64,000 bases of DNA from NCBI RefSeq assembly GCF_947623445.1, contig NC_135245.1, positions 19,971,501 through 20,035,500 of the forward strand, written 5' to 3'. Position numbers and translations under genes: made by a program. Numbering within the stretch: the stretch's first letter is position 1; each line of letters starts with the position of its first letter. Source of the stretch: Clavelina lepadiformis (lineage: Eukaryota > Chordata > Ascidiacea > Aplousobranchia > Clavelinidae). The notes below the pieces were generated by a model. That model had not been told where the DNA came from, did no database searches, and was given only the letters and a program-made list of their open reading frames with translations. Shown piece after piece: positions 36,036-46,522 of this stretch.

Positions 36036-36376
36036 CAGGGGCGGGCAACTTCTTCGGTCGGCGGGCCTGATATGAGAAAATGAAGTACTTGGCGGGCCGG
36101 ATTGCTAAATAGATTGGAACGCAGCTTTGTCTTATTAATGTTCATGGTCGAAAATATTTGCTCATAAATGTATGTAGACCCGAACAGAACAAGTAGATTC
36201 ATGGCCATCTTTCTCAGGTTGGCAAACTTGGACTTATTCAGTGATTCAATACAGGGATTGCGGTAGAATGTGGCCGCAGGCCACATTATCATGTAAGACC
36301 GGAAACTGTCTGCGGGCCGCTCAAAATCCCGTCGCGGGCCGGATCCGGCCCGCGGGCCGTATGTTGCCCACCCCTG
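36036..36376. mobile_element. Truncated hAT element (341 bp) with 8-bp duplication
   Basis: The ends are CAGGGGCGGGCAACTT and GTTGCCCACCCCTG. CTTTATAT flanks both sides exactly (36028-36035, 36377-36384). The inside encodes the C-terminal end of a hAT transposase on the minus strand. Confidence 0.85.
36040..36292 (-). pseudogene. hAT transposase C-terminal dimerisation fragment
   Basis: The frame contains FANLRKMAMNLLVLFGSTYI then EQIFSTMNINKTKLRSNL, the conserved hAT C-terminal dimerisation region of the GTF2IRD2/ZBED5-like type. The catalytic and zinc-finger parts are missing. It lies wholly inside the 341-bp element. Confidence 0.75.
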
Positions 36377-36592
36377 CTTTATATCGTAAATAAGTTAGTC
36401 GTTATAGGCTGAGTGTTTACATTTACTTGCAAAGAATCAAGTAAGAAATTGTTATTGATTGAAAAGTTTAGTTTCAAAATGCTATTAGTGTTTTGATTGA
36501 AAACCGCTGGGCTAGGCTAGCATAGTTTTTTCTTTTTTCAGTTCATAATGTCCTCCTGTTGTTTTTGTTTCGATTGGGTGATTTGTTTAAAC

Positions 36593-37092
36593 CAACGGTC
36601 GGCAACCTGCGGTTCCGGAGCCACTTGCGGCTCTTTTATCTCTGTGCTCTGGCTCCTGCGACTCAGAGCCATCGAGCTCATTTAGGAAAACTTACTGTGA
36701 ATAAATAATAGTGTTTATTAGTGTCACAATGTTATAACTTAATTCTTTTCTCTAGTTATTATTCGAAATGTTTTATTCAGAAGTGGAAAATCTTATGTAA
36801 ATACTACACAGTGATTTTCGCGGGCATAATACGAATGACTGCTTGCCACTCACGTGATCCTAAGTTTGTTTTTGTTTGGTCACAATGCGGATTGTCATTG
36901 TTTTAGTGAGAATTTTGTGAGGGTAACTACTAAAGTTTTTACGTGTAACTGCAAAGCATTAGTTCGAATTATATATGTAGCGTTAGGTTTTTGTCTTAAT
37001 TAGTCAATTATGTTTTGCGGCTGAGAGTAAGCTTTAGTTTGGCGGAAACGAGACCAAATGGCTCTTTCAATGCTAAAGGTTGCCGACCCGTG
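36593..37092. mobile_element. hAT MITE (500 bp) with perfect 8-bp duplication
   Basis: The ends are CAACGGTCGGCAACCT and AGGTTGCCGACCCGTG. GTTTAAAC lies on both sides (36585-36592, 37093-37100). The perfect, palindromic duplication suggests a fairly recent insertion. No transposase. It sits 140 bp upstream of the possible CENP-A tail exon. Confidence 0.8.
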
Positions 37093-37230
37093 GTTTAAAC
37101 AATGATGGTTTTTCGGTTTAAGGATGATGTACAAATATTTTTAATTATGTTAACTGGATGCATTTTGTAAGCAAGATTTTTACTATTGCTACCTTTGCTG
37201 TGTTGATAATTTTGACCACTCATTTGAGAC

Positions 37231-37362
37231 ATGTCAAGTAGTCAAGTAGGAAACAAAAGCAGTTCGAAACCAACCAACAGAAGAAAAAACAGTTCACCAA
37301 GAAAAAACAAAACACCAATCGCTATTGTCGAGGAAGAACCTAGACCGCAGATGTCACATTGA
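37231..37362 (+). CDS. Possible N-terminal tail of CENP-A-like histone
   Basis: The ATG opens a 43-codon frame starting MSSSQVGNKSSSKPTNRRKN, rich in Ser, Lys and Arg, then VEEEPRPQMSH-stop. Composition and position upstream of the histone-fold exon fit a CENP-A tail, but these tails are not conserved in sequence. No good donor is visible before the TGA. A repeat-rich segment (CTTCAGTTCTAAT copies and a transposon end at 37,525-37,567) follows directly and may have replaced the original splice site or exon. Confidence 0.4.
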   Translation: MSSSQVGNKSSSKPTNRRKNSSPRKNKTPIAIVEEEPRPQMSH

Positions 37363-37918
37363 TCAGCATTTAATAGCTAAATTTTGAACTATTCTAATTT
37401 CAGTTGTTTTAATCAAAAAAGAGAACTTTTTTCAGTTCTAATATCAATGTCACATTGTTCTTCAGTTCTAATTTCACCTTTCTTCAGTTCTAATTTAAAA
37501 ACATTGGCCCGCAAGATAAAAAAATTTTCTGATTTTGGCCCGCGATGGAAAGAAGTTTGGACCACGCTGGTATAGATTATTGTAAGCATAATGAAGGTAC
37601 CAAGGTCAGTATAATTGGGAAAACAAGTACACTTTACAAAAAACAAAGGCTAATGTTCCGTCTGGAGGTTTAATAATAAACAGTTCATTATTTGTAGTTT
37701 AGTCATATTTTTGAAAGATACATGAATAACGTTTTCTGGCCTGGAACGACAAGTTACACAAGAAATGTATAAATGTATATTATATATATATATATAGTTT
37801 TAAGCCTATGCTTAGTTAGCAGTTTATTAATGGTTTAACATATATTTTGTTATTGTTTTCCATTTCCTATTTCTGCTATGCTCTTTTTTTGTAACAACTT
37901 TAAATTAATGCCTCTTAG

Positions 37919-38125
37919 GTGAGAGAAATACAACATCGAATATCTCCTCGGATTACCCATTGGCAATTAAATGCAATTTCATGTTTGCAAGAAGCAGTAG
38001 AAGCGTATTTGATTAGATACTTGGAAGATTGCAACGAAGCTGCTGTTTTCGCTCATAGAGTTACTATTATGCAGAAGGATGTACAGTTCTTTGGAAGGCT
38101 ACGTGGGAAAAATGGTGATTATTAA
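37919..38125 (+). CDS. CENP-A-like centromeric histone H3, histone-fold exon
   Basis: After an acceptor (CTCTTAG) 68 codons run to TAA. They align to H3/CENP-A from the end of helix alpha-1 to the C-terminus: VREI, then HWQLNAISCLQEAVEAYLIR (helix alpha-2), EDCNEAAVFAHRVTIMQKDV (loop 2) and QFFGRLRGK. Divergence from the nearly invariant canonical H3 ([21 protein letters not shown]) and the split gene argue for a centromeric variant, which marks centromeres in place of H3. Missing from the window: the alpha-N helix and the first half of alpha-1. I searched 37.36-37.92 kb by eye on the plus strand without finding them. The gene may be broken, misassembled or have a further exon I missed. Confidence 0.75.
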   Translation: MREIQHRISPRITHWQLNAISCLQEAVEAYLIRYLEDCNEAAVFAHRVTIMQKDVQFFGRLRGKNGDY

Positions 38126-38162
38126 TGACACAAACAAACCTTCTACAAGTGTGATATTGCAA

Positions 38163-38240
38163 ATACAGTCGAATCCGGTTAATTGCATAGTCAATTTGCC
38201 AAGCCTTTTTATGCGATTAAACGAATTATGCATTTATAAC
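38163..38240. mobile_element. Possible pogo-like terminal fragment
   Basis: TACAGTCGAATCCGGTTAAT resembles the left end of the pogo-like element at 34,764. No matching right end was found nearby. It lies just downstream of the CENP-A-like stop codon. Confidence 0.35.
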
Positions 38241-38979
38241 TTTATCCGAAAGTGCAAATTCCACTTATTTTCTTACTTGACGTGCGAAGCTAGTCACTTG
38301 TAACGACGTCAACACACACGCACACGCAACTCACTAACGTTTATTGTGTATTATGATCATGAATTCATTCTAACAAAACAAAATACTCTGACATTTGTTG
38401 TTTAATCAAGAAAAATACTGCGTGATTGTTGTTTACTTAATTTTATTTTGCATGCTTTCTTGCATTTGTGTTTCTAAATCTAAACGAACAAATGTGGCCA
38501 TGTCTGCCCCTGGCAATATAGCAGCCAAGCAAAAAAAACCTTTATTACAATGATTGCACCAGTGCATTGCTACTTACGATGCAAACTACAAGTCATTTTG
38601 GGGTTAAACACGTGCGTTGCGTGCACGCAGTTAAGGATGTGCACTACACAATAACTGACTATTCTAGAATAGCGTAATCGTAAGCACATGCAGTGGCCTG
38701 GTCCTCTGTCACGCCATGACAGTTGACGACCCACTCTGTTGATTATGTGTGACCCCTTTCCCGTTTTCTTGTTTTCGAAGGAGGAATATTTGCTCAATTT
38801 GTCCACCAGGGAGTTGGTCATGCCGCTGGTAACCTGACTTGTGAAAGCAGACAGGCAAGTGACAAGTTATACCTATGTTTATATTGATGCGAATGACGCA
38901 TTTATTCTTGATAAGTTTGTAGTAGATTTGTCATTATTATTAAAACCATCACAATGCTATTCGCGCATGAACCTTTCAG

Positions 38980-39120
38980 GCTTCTGTGCCATCTGCTAGG
39001 AACGCGTCACAACCCCGTGCTAACCTGCCTGTCAGTTCAACAGTCAAACCAGCCGGCGAAGTCCTAAGACAAACTGCTGAAAGAACACGGCCATTTCTTC
39101 CGCCACCAGCGAACAATGCG
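38980..39120 (+). CDS. Possible linker exon upstream of the UBA-RING gene
   Basis: Between TTTCAG and GTAAGT, 47 codons are open in phase 0 at both ends (starts ASVPSARNASQPRANLP, includes LRQTAERTRPFLPPPANNA). It is low-complexity and could splice in phase to the UBA exon at 45149. The Academ-like transposon would then sit in the intervening 6-kb intron. No BIR domain was found upstream. Not recognised on its own. Confidence 0.4.
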
Positions 39121-40096
39121 GTAAGTGTGTCAGATGCTTTCGTCATGGCTGGCGTTTATAAACAGCAGTTGAAGCTGGTTAACTTGAAGGAACTTATAGT
39201 CCTGTAGAATTTTTGGTCAACCTAGAAAAAATTCTTATAAAGACGTATTATATACTGTTGGAAAGATAATTTTATCAGCTTTTCAATGATGGGTTTTGTC
39301 ATTTCTTTTACCTTGGGGAAAAAAAGTTTTGACCAAGAACGTGCCAGGGGGTAAAACACTATTTTGCCTAACATTATAATACAATTATAAGCTAAAATAC
39401 GATACCTTCGTAACAGAATACAACACCATAAATTGGAATATTACTATCAGCAAAGCAAAATAACAATAGGACAGCAAAAAAATAAAACATAACTTTATTA
39501 AGAGGTATTTATCACACGTTTAAGGGGGTAAAAGTTGACCGAGACGGAGATAATAGGAGAGATTTCACCGAAATAAAAGGTTTTTCTTTTATAAGCAAGG
39601 TCATGTAAGCAACACATAAAAGTTATCTAAGACGTAGTGAAGATGTATTTAGTTAAAATGCTATTTCATAGGTTATTTTGTTACAAAAATACACCAAAAA
39701 TCTGTACACCCCCAGTCCTGGAGTGCCAAAAAAGCCCGGTCTTGCTAGGGTTAAACCAACTGTAAAGATGTAAAAACGATATTTACAGTTTTAAGTTCTA
39801 ATAAAATATAAACACATTTCAATCAAAATCATGCAAACGCATCCATAAAATGTCTCTCTTCTTCTCCCAATTCGTCATCAAACACAACTGTAGTATTTGT
39901 GCATGTCATTCCGCAACATTCCTTGCATGACGATGTGCATGTTAAGCCCGCTTTCCGACAAGAGCAGCGTCTGTTACATGATCACTTGCAGCTACATCGA
40001 ATGATTTTCAAGACATCTTCTGGTGCAGCAGCTACATCCGTCATCACTGGAGAAAACATGTCATCTTTCTTTTGCCAACCCCGACAAGGGTTTCAA

Positions 40097-41317
40097 TTAA
40101 CTTTCAAATCTGAGTTGCTTAAAGTTCTCCAAACTTTCAGCTGGTGATATACTCTGAGGCAGTGGTGATGGTGGAAAGAGAGCTGAATCAACGTGAGAAC
40201 GATTAGACATGACCATTTCCTCGTACTTCTGTTTCCTGATTTGCGATAAAGTATACGTAGACGAGTTTAAAAATTCGAAGAACCATATCGAAGCCCTGCC
40301 AACTTGGTCTGGAGACACGTCGTCTTCGTAGAAAACATCGGCAACATTTCGCAAACTGCTTGATTTCAACTTCTCAAATACAGATATCTTGCCGAATTTA
40401 TGAACTGCTGAAGTTGTATCGCAGCCCGTAAATGCATGAGCGAATAACAAGTACTCCAAAACAATAACATCTACCTTCGCAATAATATCTCTAACTTTGT
40501 AGCACTGTCTTTGCTGGCAGTTTTTCCCTCTTGTAATGTTTGTCAAGAAGATATCAGGATAGTCGCGGTGCATAGCATGATGCACTAGCAAGCAAAGGAC
40601 ATCAGTATCGTCGGAGTACACAGTTACAGGTGTCCCACCTACCGAATCAAAAGCAACTTGAACGATTGTTGTATCTGCATCACTAGGGCACAAATGAACT
40701 TTGAAACCATTCGACTCCAGTTGTTTCGATAAAGCCACCACAAATCTTTGTTTGTTTGTATAGTTTGAGAAAAAGATGTTCCTTTCAGTTGGGCAAGGAT
40801 TTTGATTATTTAATTCAACAGTTTGAGACGTCGTACCAGAGCGTTTTTGATGGGTCGAATCTTTGGTTGACACCATGTAGCCATCAAAAACAATAACATT
40901 GGCGCGCAAATGCGGAAGAAAACTGATGTACTTTTTGAAGATCTCATGGAACTTCTCATTCTTCTTCCAGTCACAACACCACAACAAGGCACCGCCATCA
41001 ATAATTTTTGTGGAGTCCGGTTCTTTAGTCATTTCAACTTTGTCCAAGATGTGTGACTTTAGTTTTGATTTTTGCGCAGTTCGTAGAACTCCATCTTTGA
41101 ACAGTGACATTGGGTACGGTGATAACTCGTAGAAGAAGTAGTCTGCAATTTCGTTTTCTGGCTTTCTCTCTATGACAACAACCAATCTCAAAAAGAGTAT
41201 TAATGGATCAATGGTGATAGTATCATGGTCAATTTTCACACGGGAATAAAGGGCTCTGTATAGAACGTATTTGCTTCTTCCTCTTGAAGGAATAGCTGGC
41301 AAAGGTTTTACCATCAA
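40097..41317 (-). CDS. XPG/FEN1-like PIN-domain nuclease of the transposon
   Basis: This 406-codon frame encodes a PIN/XPG-type nuclease fold. Residues 141-146 read VIVFDG, like the VFDG strand of FEN1/XPG N domains. DADTTI lies near 213-218, SDDTDVL near 235-241 and AFTGCDTTSAVHKFGK near 295-310. These align in order with the EAEA, EDMD and LLGSDY..GIG acidic motifs of FEN1-family enzymes, so the metal-binding residues seem kept. The N-terminal part continues the transposase-like frame after a frameshift near 41,245. It may originally have been the C-terminal part of one long polyprotein. Its role in transposition is not known to me. Confidence 0.7.
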   Translation of the reverse strand: MMVKPLPAIPSRGRSKYVLYRALYSRVKIDHDTITIDPLILFLRLVVVIERKPENEIADYFFYELSPYPMSLFKDGVLRTAQKSKLKSHILDKVEMTKEPDSTKIIDGGALLWCCDWKKNEKFHEIFKKYISFLPHLRANVIVFDGYMVSTKDSTHQKRSGTTSQTVELNNQNPCPTERNIFFSNYTNKQRFVVALSKQLESNGFKVHLCPSDADTTIVQVAFDSVGGTPVTVYSDDTDVLCLLVHHAMHRDYPDIFLTNITRGKNCQQRQCYKVRDIIAKVDVIVLEYLLFAHAFTGCDTTSAVHKFGKISVFEKLKSSSLRNVADVFYEDDVSPDQVGRASIWFFEFLNSSTYTLSQIRKQKYEEMVMSNRSHVDSALFPPSPLPQSISPAESLENFKQLRFES

Positions 41318-42960
41318 GTTCAGCTTGGATAGACGCCCCTATCTCCTCAGCTCGGTTACAGGTCACACTGTTGTTGTCATCAACCAACCCTGAGTCTAGA
41401 GCCATAAGCTGAACTCCAACTTTAAATGGATTGTGTGAACGAAACCAGGTTTGTACTTTTTCAAAATCATCATTATCACGTTTGATTCTTCCAGCAAATG
41501 CCTCTTTGTGTTTATCATCAGAATTTGACAATGACGTGACTGTACTGAGTGCATCTGTCACTTCTGCACACCTGTGCATGGTTTTAGTCCACACCCTCAA
41601 TACATTAAATTATCGGTGATGCCCTTGCCGATGACACCGCCTTTTCCTTTTATAGATTTCATGAGAATCTGTTCAATAGACAAATCAGTCCAGATTCCTG
41701 CCCATTGTTTGTTAGAACGCCTGACGGTGTGATTACCGTACATAAATTGCTGGTAGATATCTGGGTGACTTGTTTCCAATTCTGCAACTGTTTGAAGATA
41801 CAGGCGACATGTTTTTGCATAATTGTTGTGGCCTGTGGCAGCAAATAGGTTCAGCATGCTTTTTGACGCAGAAATGTGTAACGCAGTAACCAGTCGCTTG
41901 TTCTCTCTGCTCGAATAAACTCCTGCACAACTGAAACGTAATTAACATAGCTCAACCACAGAGCTGATGTACGTGATTCCCGTGTGAGCTGCTCCTTTTT
42001 TTCTGTGAAGAATGCCATCATCTTATGCCCAATGTTGTCATCATTATGATCAGAAGGACTGTCTGAGTCATACAATTTCTCCAAGGCACTCTGCTCTCCG
42101 GGCGCCAACTCACTCCAAAATTCTTCCAACATAAGGGACAGAATAGCTGCTGCGCATAACAGATGACCTCGAACAGCGCAGGAAAATGCCTTCCCAGTAA
42201 ACATGTGCCCTACAGTTACAGGAACGTATACTGTTTCAAGAGCACTTCTCAAGCCACTGCCTTCCATAAGGGAACCAATTGATCCCAGAAAACTCATAAG
42301 CTGGTGAAAGCCGCCCAATCGAACAAATACGCTCATGTTCTTTGATGATACAATGTCGTATGCTTTTACATAAAGCTGTTGGTCGAAGGTTACACATGGC
42401 ATTCGGACATTCAGTTTTCGGCACTGCTCGGCAGCCACCAGGTCGTGTGCACTAAGCAGTTGTGCCTGAACAGTTTTAGCAAGTTCATCGTCTCTACTTT
42501 GGCATAAAGCAAGTGTTACGTAATATATTCCTGACGATTTTGTCCGCACCTCTTCAAATTTATTTCGATCAGGGTGCCGTTCATCAAACATACAACTATA
42601 TCCACAGTAAAAACACTGCTTTTTAAAGTCTAACGACTGTTGATCTGACCGGGTCGATACTCTCTTGCTACTGGATTGTTTAGTGCTTGAGGCTGGACGT
42701 TTCTTGGATCTCGCATGGTTTCTCAAGAAATTACGGCATGATGTGTGGATGTACGTAATATGGCCATTTTCTTTATTTTTCTGCAAAGTTGCGACCAGCG
42801 TTTCACAATCCAGTGTCAAAGCATGACCAATTATAGTGTCCAAAGGGTGTGTGGTACTATCACTCTCTCAGAAATAAGCTCCAACATGACACAGTGAATC
42901 ACCAGTTCGATAGTCTTTTCTACACTTAACACAAATTGCTGTTTCTTTTTGACTAAGCAT
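41229..42960 (-). pseudogene. Degenerate Academ-like transposase region
   Basis: The first ATG (42960) opens MLSQKETAICVKCRKDYRTG, with a CxxC pair, but an in-frame TGA follows at 42868-42870. The same frame then runs to about 41,851 and has a CFYCGYSCMF zinc-binding-like stretch and the conserved VRLGGFHQLMSFLGSIG and MEGSGL motifs. A frameshift near 41,855 leads to NLFAATGHNNYAKTCRLYLQ, WAGIWTDLSIEQILM and KGKGGVIGKG. A further frameshift near 41,600 leads to VWTKTMHRCAEVTDAL, and another near 41,245 leads into the nuclease frame. The motifs recur in uncharacterised invertebrate proteins that I associate with this transposon type. A conserved SIEQ Glu may be catalytic (inference). Confidence 0.65.
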
Positions 42961-44524
42961 TATCTAAAAAAACAAGCAAGGTAAATAAAACTGACCATAG
43001 TAAGTAAACAATAACATAATGAAGTTATAACGAACAACGACAGCTCTACTGGTGCCCCCCCCCCCCCCCCCCCCGTCTTGCTCACTCTTACTCCCTGAAA
43101 CAGATATATAATTCTATTTTTATTTTCATTTATACCTTTTGCATCTATATCCTGCTTTTCTGTTGATAATTCATTAGTTTCTAGCCTTTTGTTCATATTT
43201 TTATGTTAAATTGTTTTCCCTAATTTCAATTTTTACCCCTTGGCACGTTTTTGGTCATAACTTTTTTTCCCCAAGGTAAAAAAAATGACAAAGCCTATCA
43301 TTGAAAAGCTGATAAAATTATCTTTCCAACAGTATATAATACGTCTTTATAAGAATTTTTTCTAGGTTGACCCATTTTTAGACCAAATTCTACAGGACTA
43401 TTACATAACAGCTTATCATTTAGTTATGCTGAAGTTACTGGTACTCTGATAAACTGCGTCAAAGTTTTTAGGTTGAGATGAAAATGCATTTTAAATGTCA
43501 GGATTTTGCTGTTAACGACCTGTTAACACCATTTGCGCGTAACAAACTCTTATGACCTCATACTACTGTACAGCGTGTGCCATCGGGACCAATCGTTGCA
43601 ATTTTGCTCAACGTCATCAAAACTCATCATGTTTCGTGATTTCGTGTCAATTTTTTTAACTTCACTGTGACAAGTTGTCCACGCAATATCTTTTGCGGCC
43701 CAAAAAGGCAGGCACCGTTGGTTTAAACCTGCCTTGTCGTCACTTACAGTAGAGTGCTGTCAATGATGGGAAACATTTTTTTTGGATATTGATCTCATAC
43801 TGAAACCTCCAATTGTGATGTAACAAATGTAGCAATGTCACAATAAAGAATGAAACGATGTGGTTTAAAATTTAACTAAAACCTTTGCTAATGTTATGCA
43901 GAAGCATTTCTGTAGTTCAGTTGAAGCGTAAGACTGTGCAACTAAAAGCCAACCTACAGCAGTCCATGTAAAATTTTTGCCGCCGTTCATGCTCGTTAAT
44001 CAAATGAACTGGTTTGTGTTAAGTGACTTTATCATCGTAAATAGGCCACACCCCTTAATTGTATTAAGCCGTTTGGTTCTAAGATCTTTTACAGAATGGA
44101 CATGCAAAAACTTCATTTAGTTATTTAGGGTTTGAAGTAAGGTGAAGGTTAGAAGGTTGGTTAAGGTTACTACGCTATAAAATTTAACTTACGTTAACAA
44201 AAAACTGAAAATAGCTTTGGACATATGATTTTTCCGTCGGCCCTTTATTCTTTTTTACGGATTAAATACAAGAACACAAAACTGCTTCCATCCAAATTGA
44301 TATTTTGGCGTTTAAGAATGCACCCGAATGTTTGAACAGTGAAATTATTTGGGCATTATTTTGGAGGAAATGGTTCCTGTCTGAATTCATGATATGATAT
44401 GACAAATTGAGGTCATTTTGTTACGGTAAGTGGTGATTTCAACAATACAGTACCTACTCTGCTCACGACGTGGTGCAGGCGAAACTTCCTTAAGGTAAAA
44501 CTTCATAGAGTTAATGGCTCTTAC

Positions 44525-44641
44525 CAGGTAGAGAAAAACGTTTGACGTATACAACGTCTTGAAAAACCAAGCTTGTTGGAATCGTGAATACTGGCTCCAA
44601 AAGACATGCGTGGCTTCATACGCCGCGACTAATCCCGCCAT
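44525..44641 (-). CDS. Possible minus-strand first exon, unknown protein
   Basis: An ATG in good context (ACAATGG) opens 39 codons ending at a CTG|GTAAGA donor (starts MAGLVAAYEATHVFWSQYSR). The exon is CpG-richer than its surroundings and lies about 0.5 kb from the plus-strand UBA exon, so the two could share a divergent promoter. I found no second exon. Not recognised. Confidence 0.3.
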
Positions 44642-45148
44642 TGTACTTGATATAGTTCACAACATTTGCGGCGCTCTTTGTATCTTTCTTGGATCATTTT
44701 GATAAAAGAGTTTAACATGTCCCTTATAACTGATGACACTGAACCTGCCCGTCTACTTTAAATTTGCTAATAACGTTTGCTTTTTGCAGACGTTAAATTA
44801 GTTGTTAAACCCACGTTATGCACGTGATCATGTGAACGGCTAATTAATTGGGTAAAAATCGATGGCAGCATCTGATGTCATTCGAGCGTAATTTCGGGTA
44901 TTTTGTGGGGAAATTCCCTGCTCTGCTCCCCCTTACCAAATCATCACCTACTAGCTATTCCCCTGGTAACAACGAACTTACTAAATTTTTTGCTTGACTA
45001 AGTCGAGAGTGGGCAAATATAGAAATAGTATGCAGTATGTCTATGAATTTGATTTACTTTGCTTTACCTTTGGTTTAATCGATTCATATCTCCACATTAA
45101 AACTTCTTTGAGTTTACCCTTGGTTTCTTTAATTATTTCATAAACCAG

Positions 45149-46522
45149 GTGGAAATGCAACGCGTGCAAGGTCAGCTTAATGAAGCAATGGGATCCGGCG
45201 TTGTTAAAACTGCTGTGGAAATGGGATTTGAACGCAGAGTGATTCGCCGTCTCATAAAAAGGTGCACAATATTGTGTACGACCTGACCAGCAGAACTGTA
45301 TAAGAATTTGCAATTCATGTATTGTTTTATTTTACTTTTTTCGCCACAATTTTCCAGACGACTTCAAAGTAGAAATGAGATGTATGGTTCAGTTGAAAAT
45401 TTAATCGAAGACCACACACGATCTCCACCATCTGATAGTGATGAAAATGGCGGAACTACGATGGCAATATCTTGTGTGCCAGCTAATGTCAAGAGACCAG
45501 GTAACTTCAACAAAACCCATACTACTTAAACACTTCATTAAACACGTGATATGCATCAGCTGAAGCACAATCGAACCAGCAGAGTAACGAACCGGCCGGA
45601 GAGAATGTGCCAGCTGTTAAAACAGGTAAGATTTTTTAATATCATTTTTGTGAGAGTTTTTTTTATCTTTACCAATGCATTTTGTTAGCTCAGAAAACTG
45701 TGTATTATTGAGCTGACTTTGCGGGGCTAATAGAAATCGGTTGGTTAATTTTCTGATTCCATTGCGTCTTTGCCATTGTCTTTACAAATCAGGATTATCT
45801 GGCGTATGTTATACTGCTCTGGTAGCTGATTGCATTGATTCAAGTCAAATGATGCACAGGGTTCAAAGTTGAGCTGCCGTGGAAAGACGAAAATATCTGA
45901 ATTACTTTGTTTTGCAATGATCGCCAAACACCGCTGGAAACAATTCATTCACACAACAACGCTGCATATAACTAGGTCAAACAACTGCGCTACGTTTTAA
46001 AATCAAACACAACTTCTTATTATTGCTCTGATATCTACTCAAAAATCCATTTAGTAATTATTGCTGATTAGACGCAGCAAATTCATTCCATCATCTTCGT
46101 CCACATCTATTTCATGACTTAATACAATTTTAGGTAACGAGGGTCGGCAAGACACTGCTCCGGCAAACGAAGAGCCAATGTGCGCGGAGATGTCAATGCC
46201 AGAAGGTGATTGATGTGTGTTAAGTTAAAGTTGACATGATAAGGCTTTAGAATTCAGATAGTAATCATATAGTTCGTAGATTAAATAAATCTTTCACAGA
46301 GCTTTTAAATTTCTCTTCGTAGATGTCATCCAATCAATGGAAGCACAAATTCGCGAATTGCAGAAAGCGAGGAAGTGCAAGATTTGCCTCGATCTACAAG
46401 CTGATGTAGTGTTTGTACCGTGCGGACACCTCTGTAGCTGCATTGAGTGCGCACAAGCTCTCAGAAAGTGTCCGATATGCAGAGTCAAAATTGAAAAATC
46501 CATCCGTACTTACATGTCGTAA
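45149..46522 (+). CDS. Inhibitor-of-apoptosis-like protein, UBA and RING part
   Basis: Five exons in phase: 45149-45261, 45358-45500, 45560-45625, 46134-46205 and 46323-46522. Exons 1 and 2 encode a UBA domain of the BIRC2/3/XIAP type (VVKTAVEMGFERRVIRRLIK, then MYGSVENLIEDH). Exons 2 to 4 are an acidic, Ser/Pro/Glu-rich linker. Exon 5 encodes a helix (SMEAQIRELQKARK) and a C3HC4 RING: CKICLDL, PCGHLCSC, C, CPIC, ending VKIEKSIRTYMS. The RTYMS end matches the RTFLS end of IAP RINGs, where dimerisation occurs. It should be a ubiquitin E3 ligase. No BIR domain was found, so either the N-terminal exons are missed or lost, or the protein starts at the ATG at 45155 and is a BIR-less UBA-RING protein. 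An optional upstream exon lies at 38980-39120. Confidence 0.8.

Larger units (their letters stand above)
39197..43400. mobile_element. Academ-like DNA transposon (4.2 kb)
   Basis: The ends TAGTCCTGTAGAATTT and AAATTCTACAGGACTA begin inverted repeats of about 165 bp, with few differences except for an indel near the tips. TTA flanks both sides (39194-39196, 43401-43403). On the minus strand it encodes a transposase-like protein and an XPG/FEN1-like nuclease. As I recall, Academ elements have 3- to 4-bp target duplications and an XPG nuclease, so that superfamily fits best. A poly-C run of about 20 bases lies at 43,056-43,075. The coding region carries a stop and frameshifts, so this copy looks inactive. 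Confidence 0.7.

Noticed and set aside
37741-37800. Possible CENP-A alpha-N exon
   Set aside because: The translation (LERQVTQEMYK) does not match the RKYQ..T.LLI pattern, and no splice signals fit.
38811-38865. Possible BIR-like exon before a GCAAGT donor
   Set aside because: The stretch GVGHAAGNLTCESRQ lacks the BIR zinc ligands and spacing.
40097-41317. The 406-codon frame as a host gene
   Set aside because: It lies wholly inside 165-bp inverted repeats with a TTA duplication and continues the degenerate transposase-like region.
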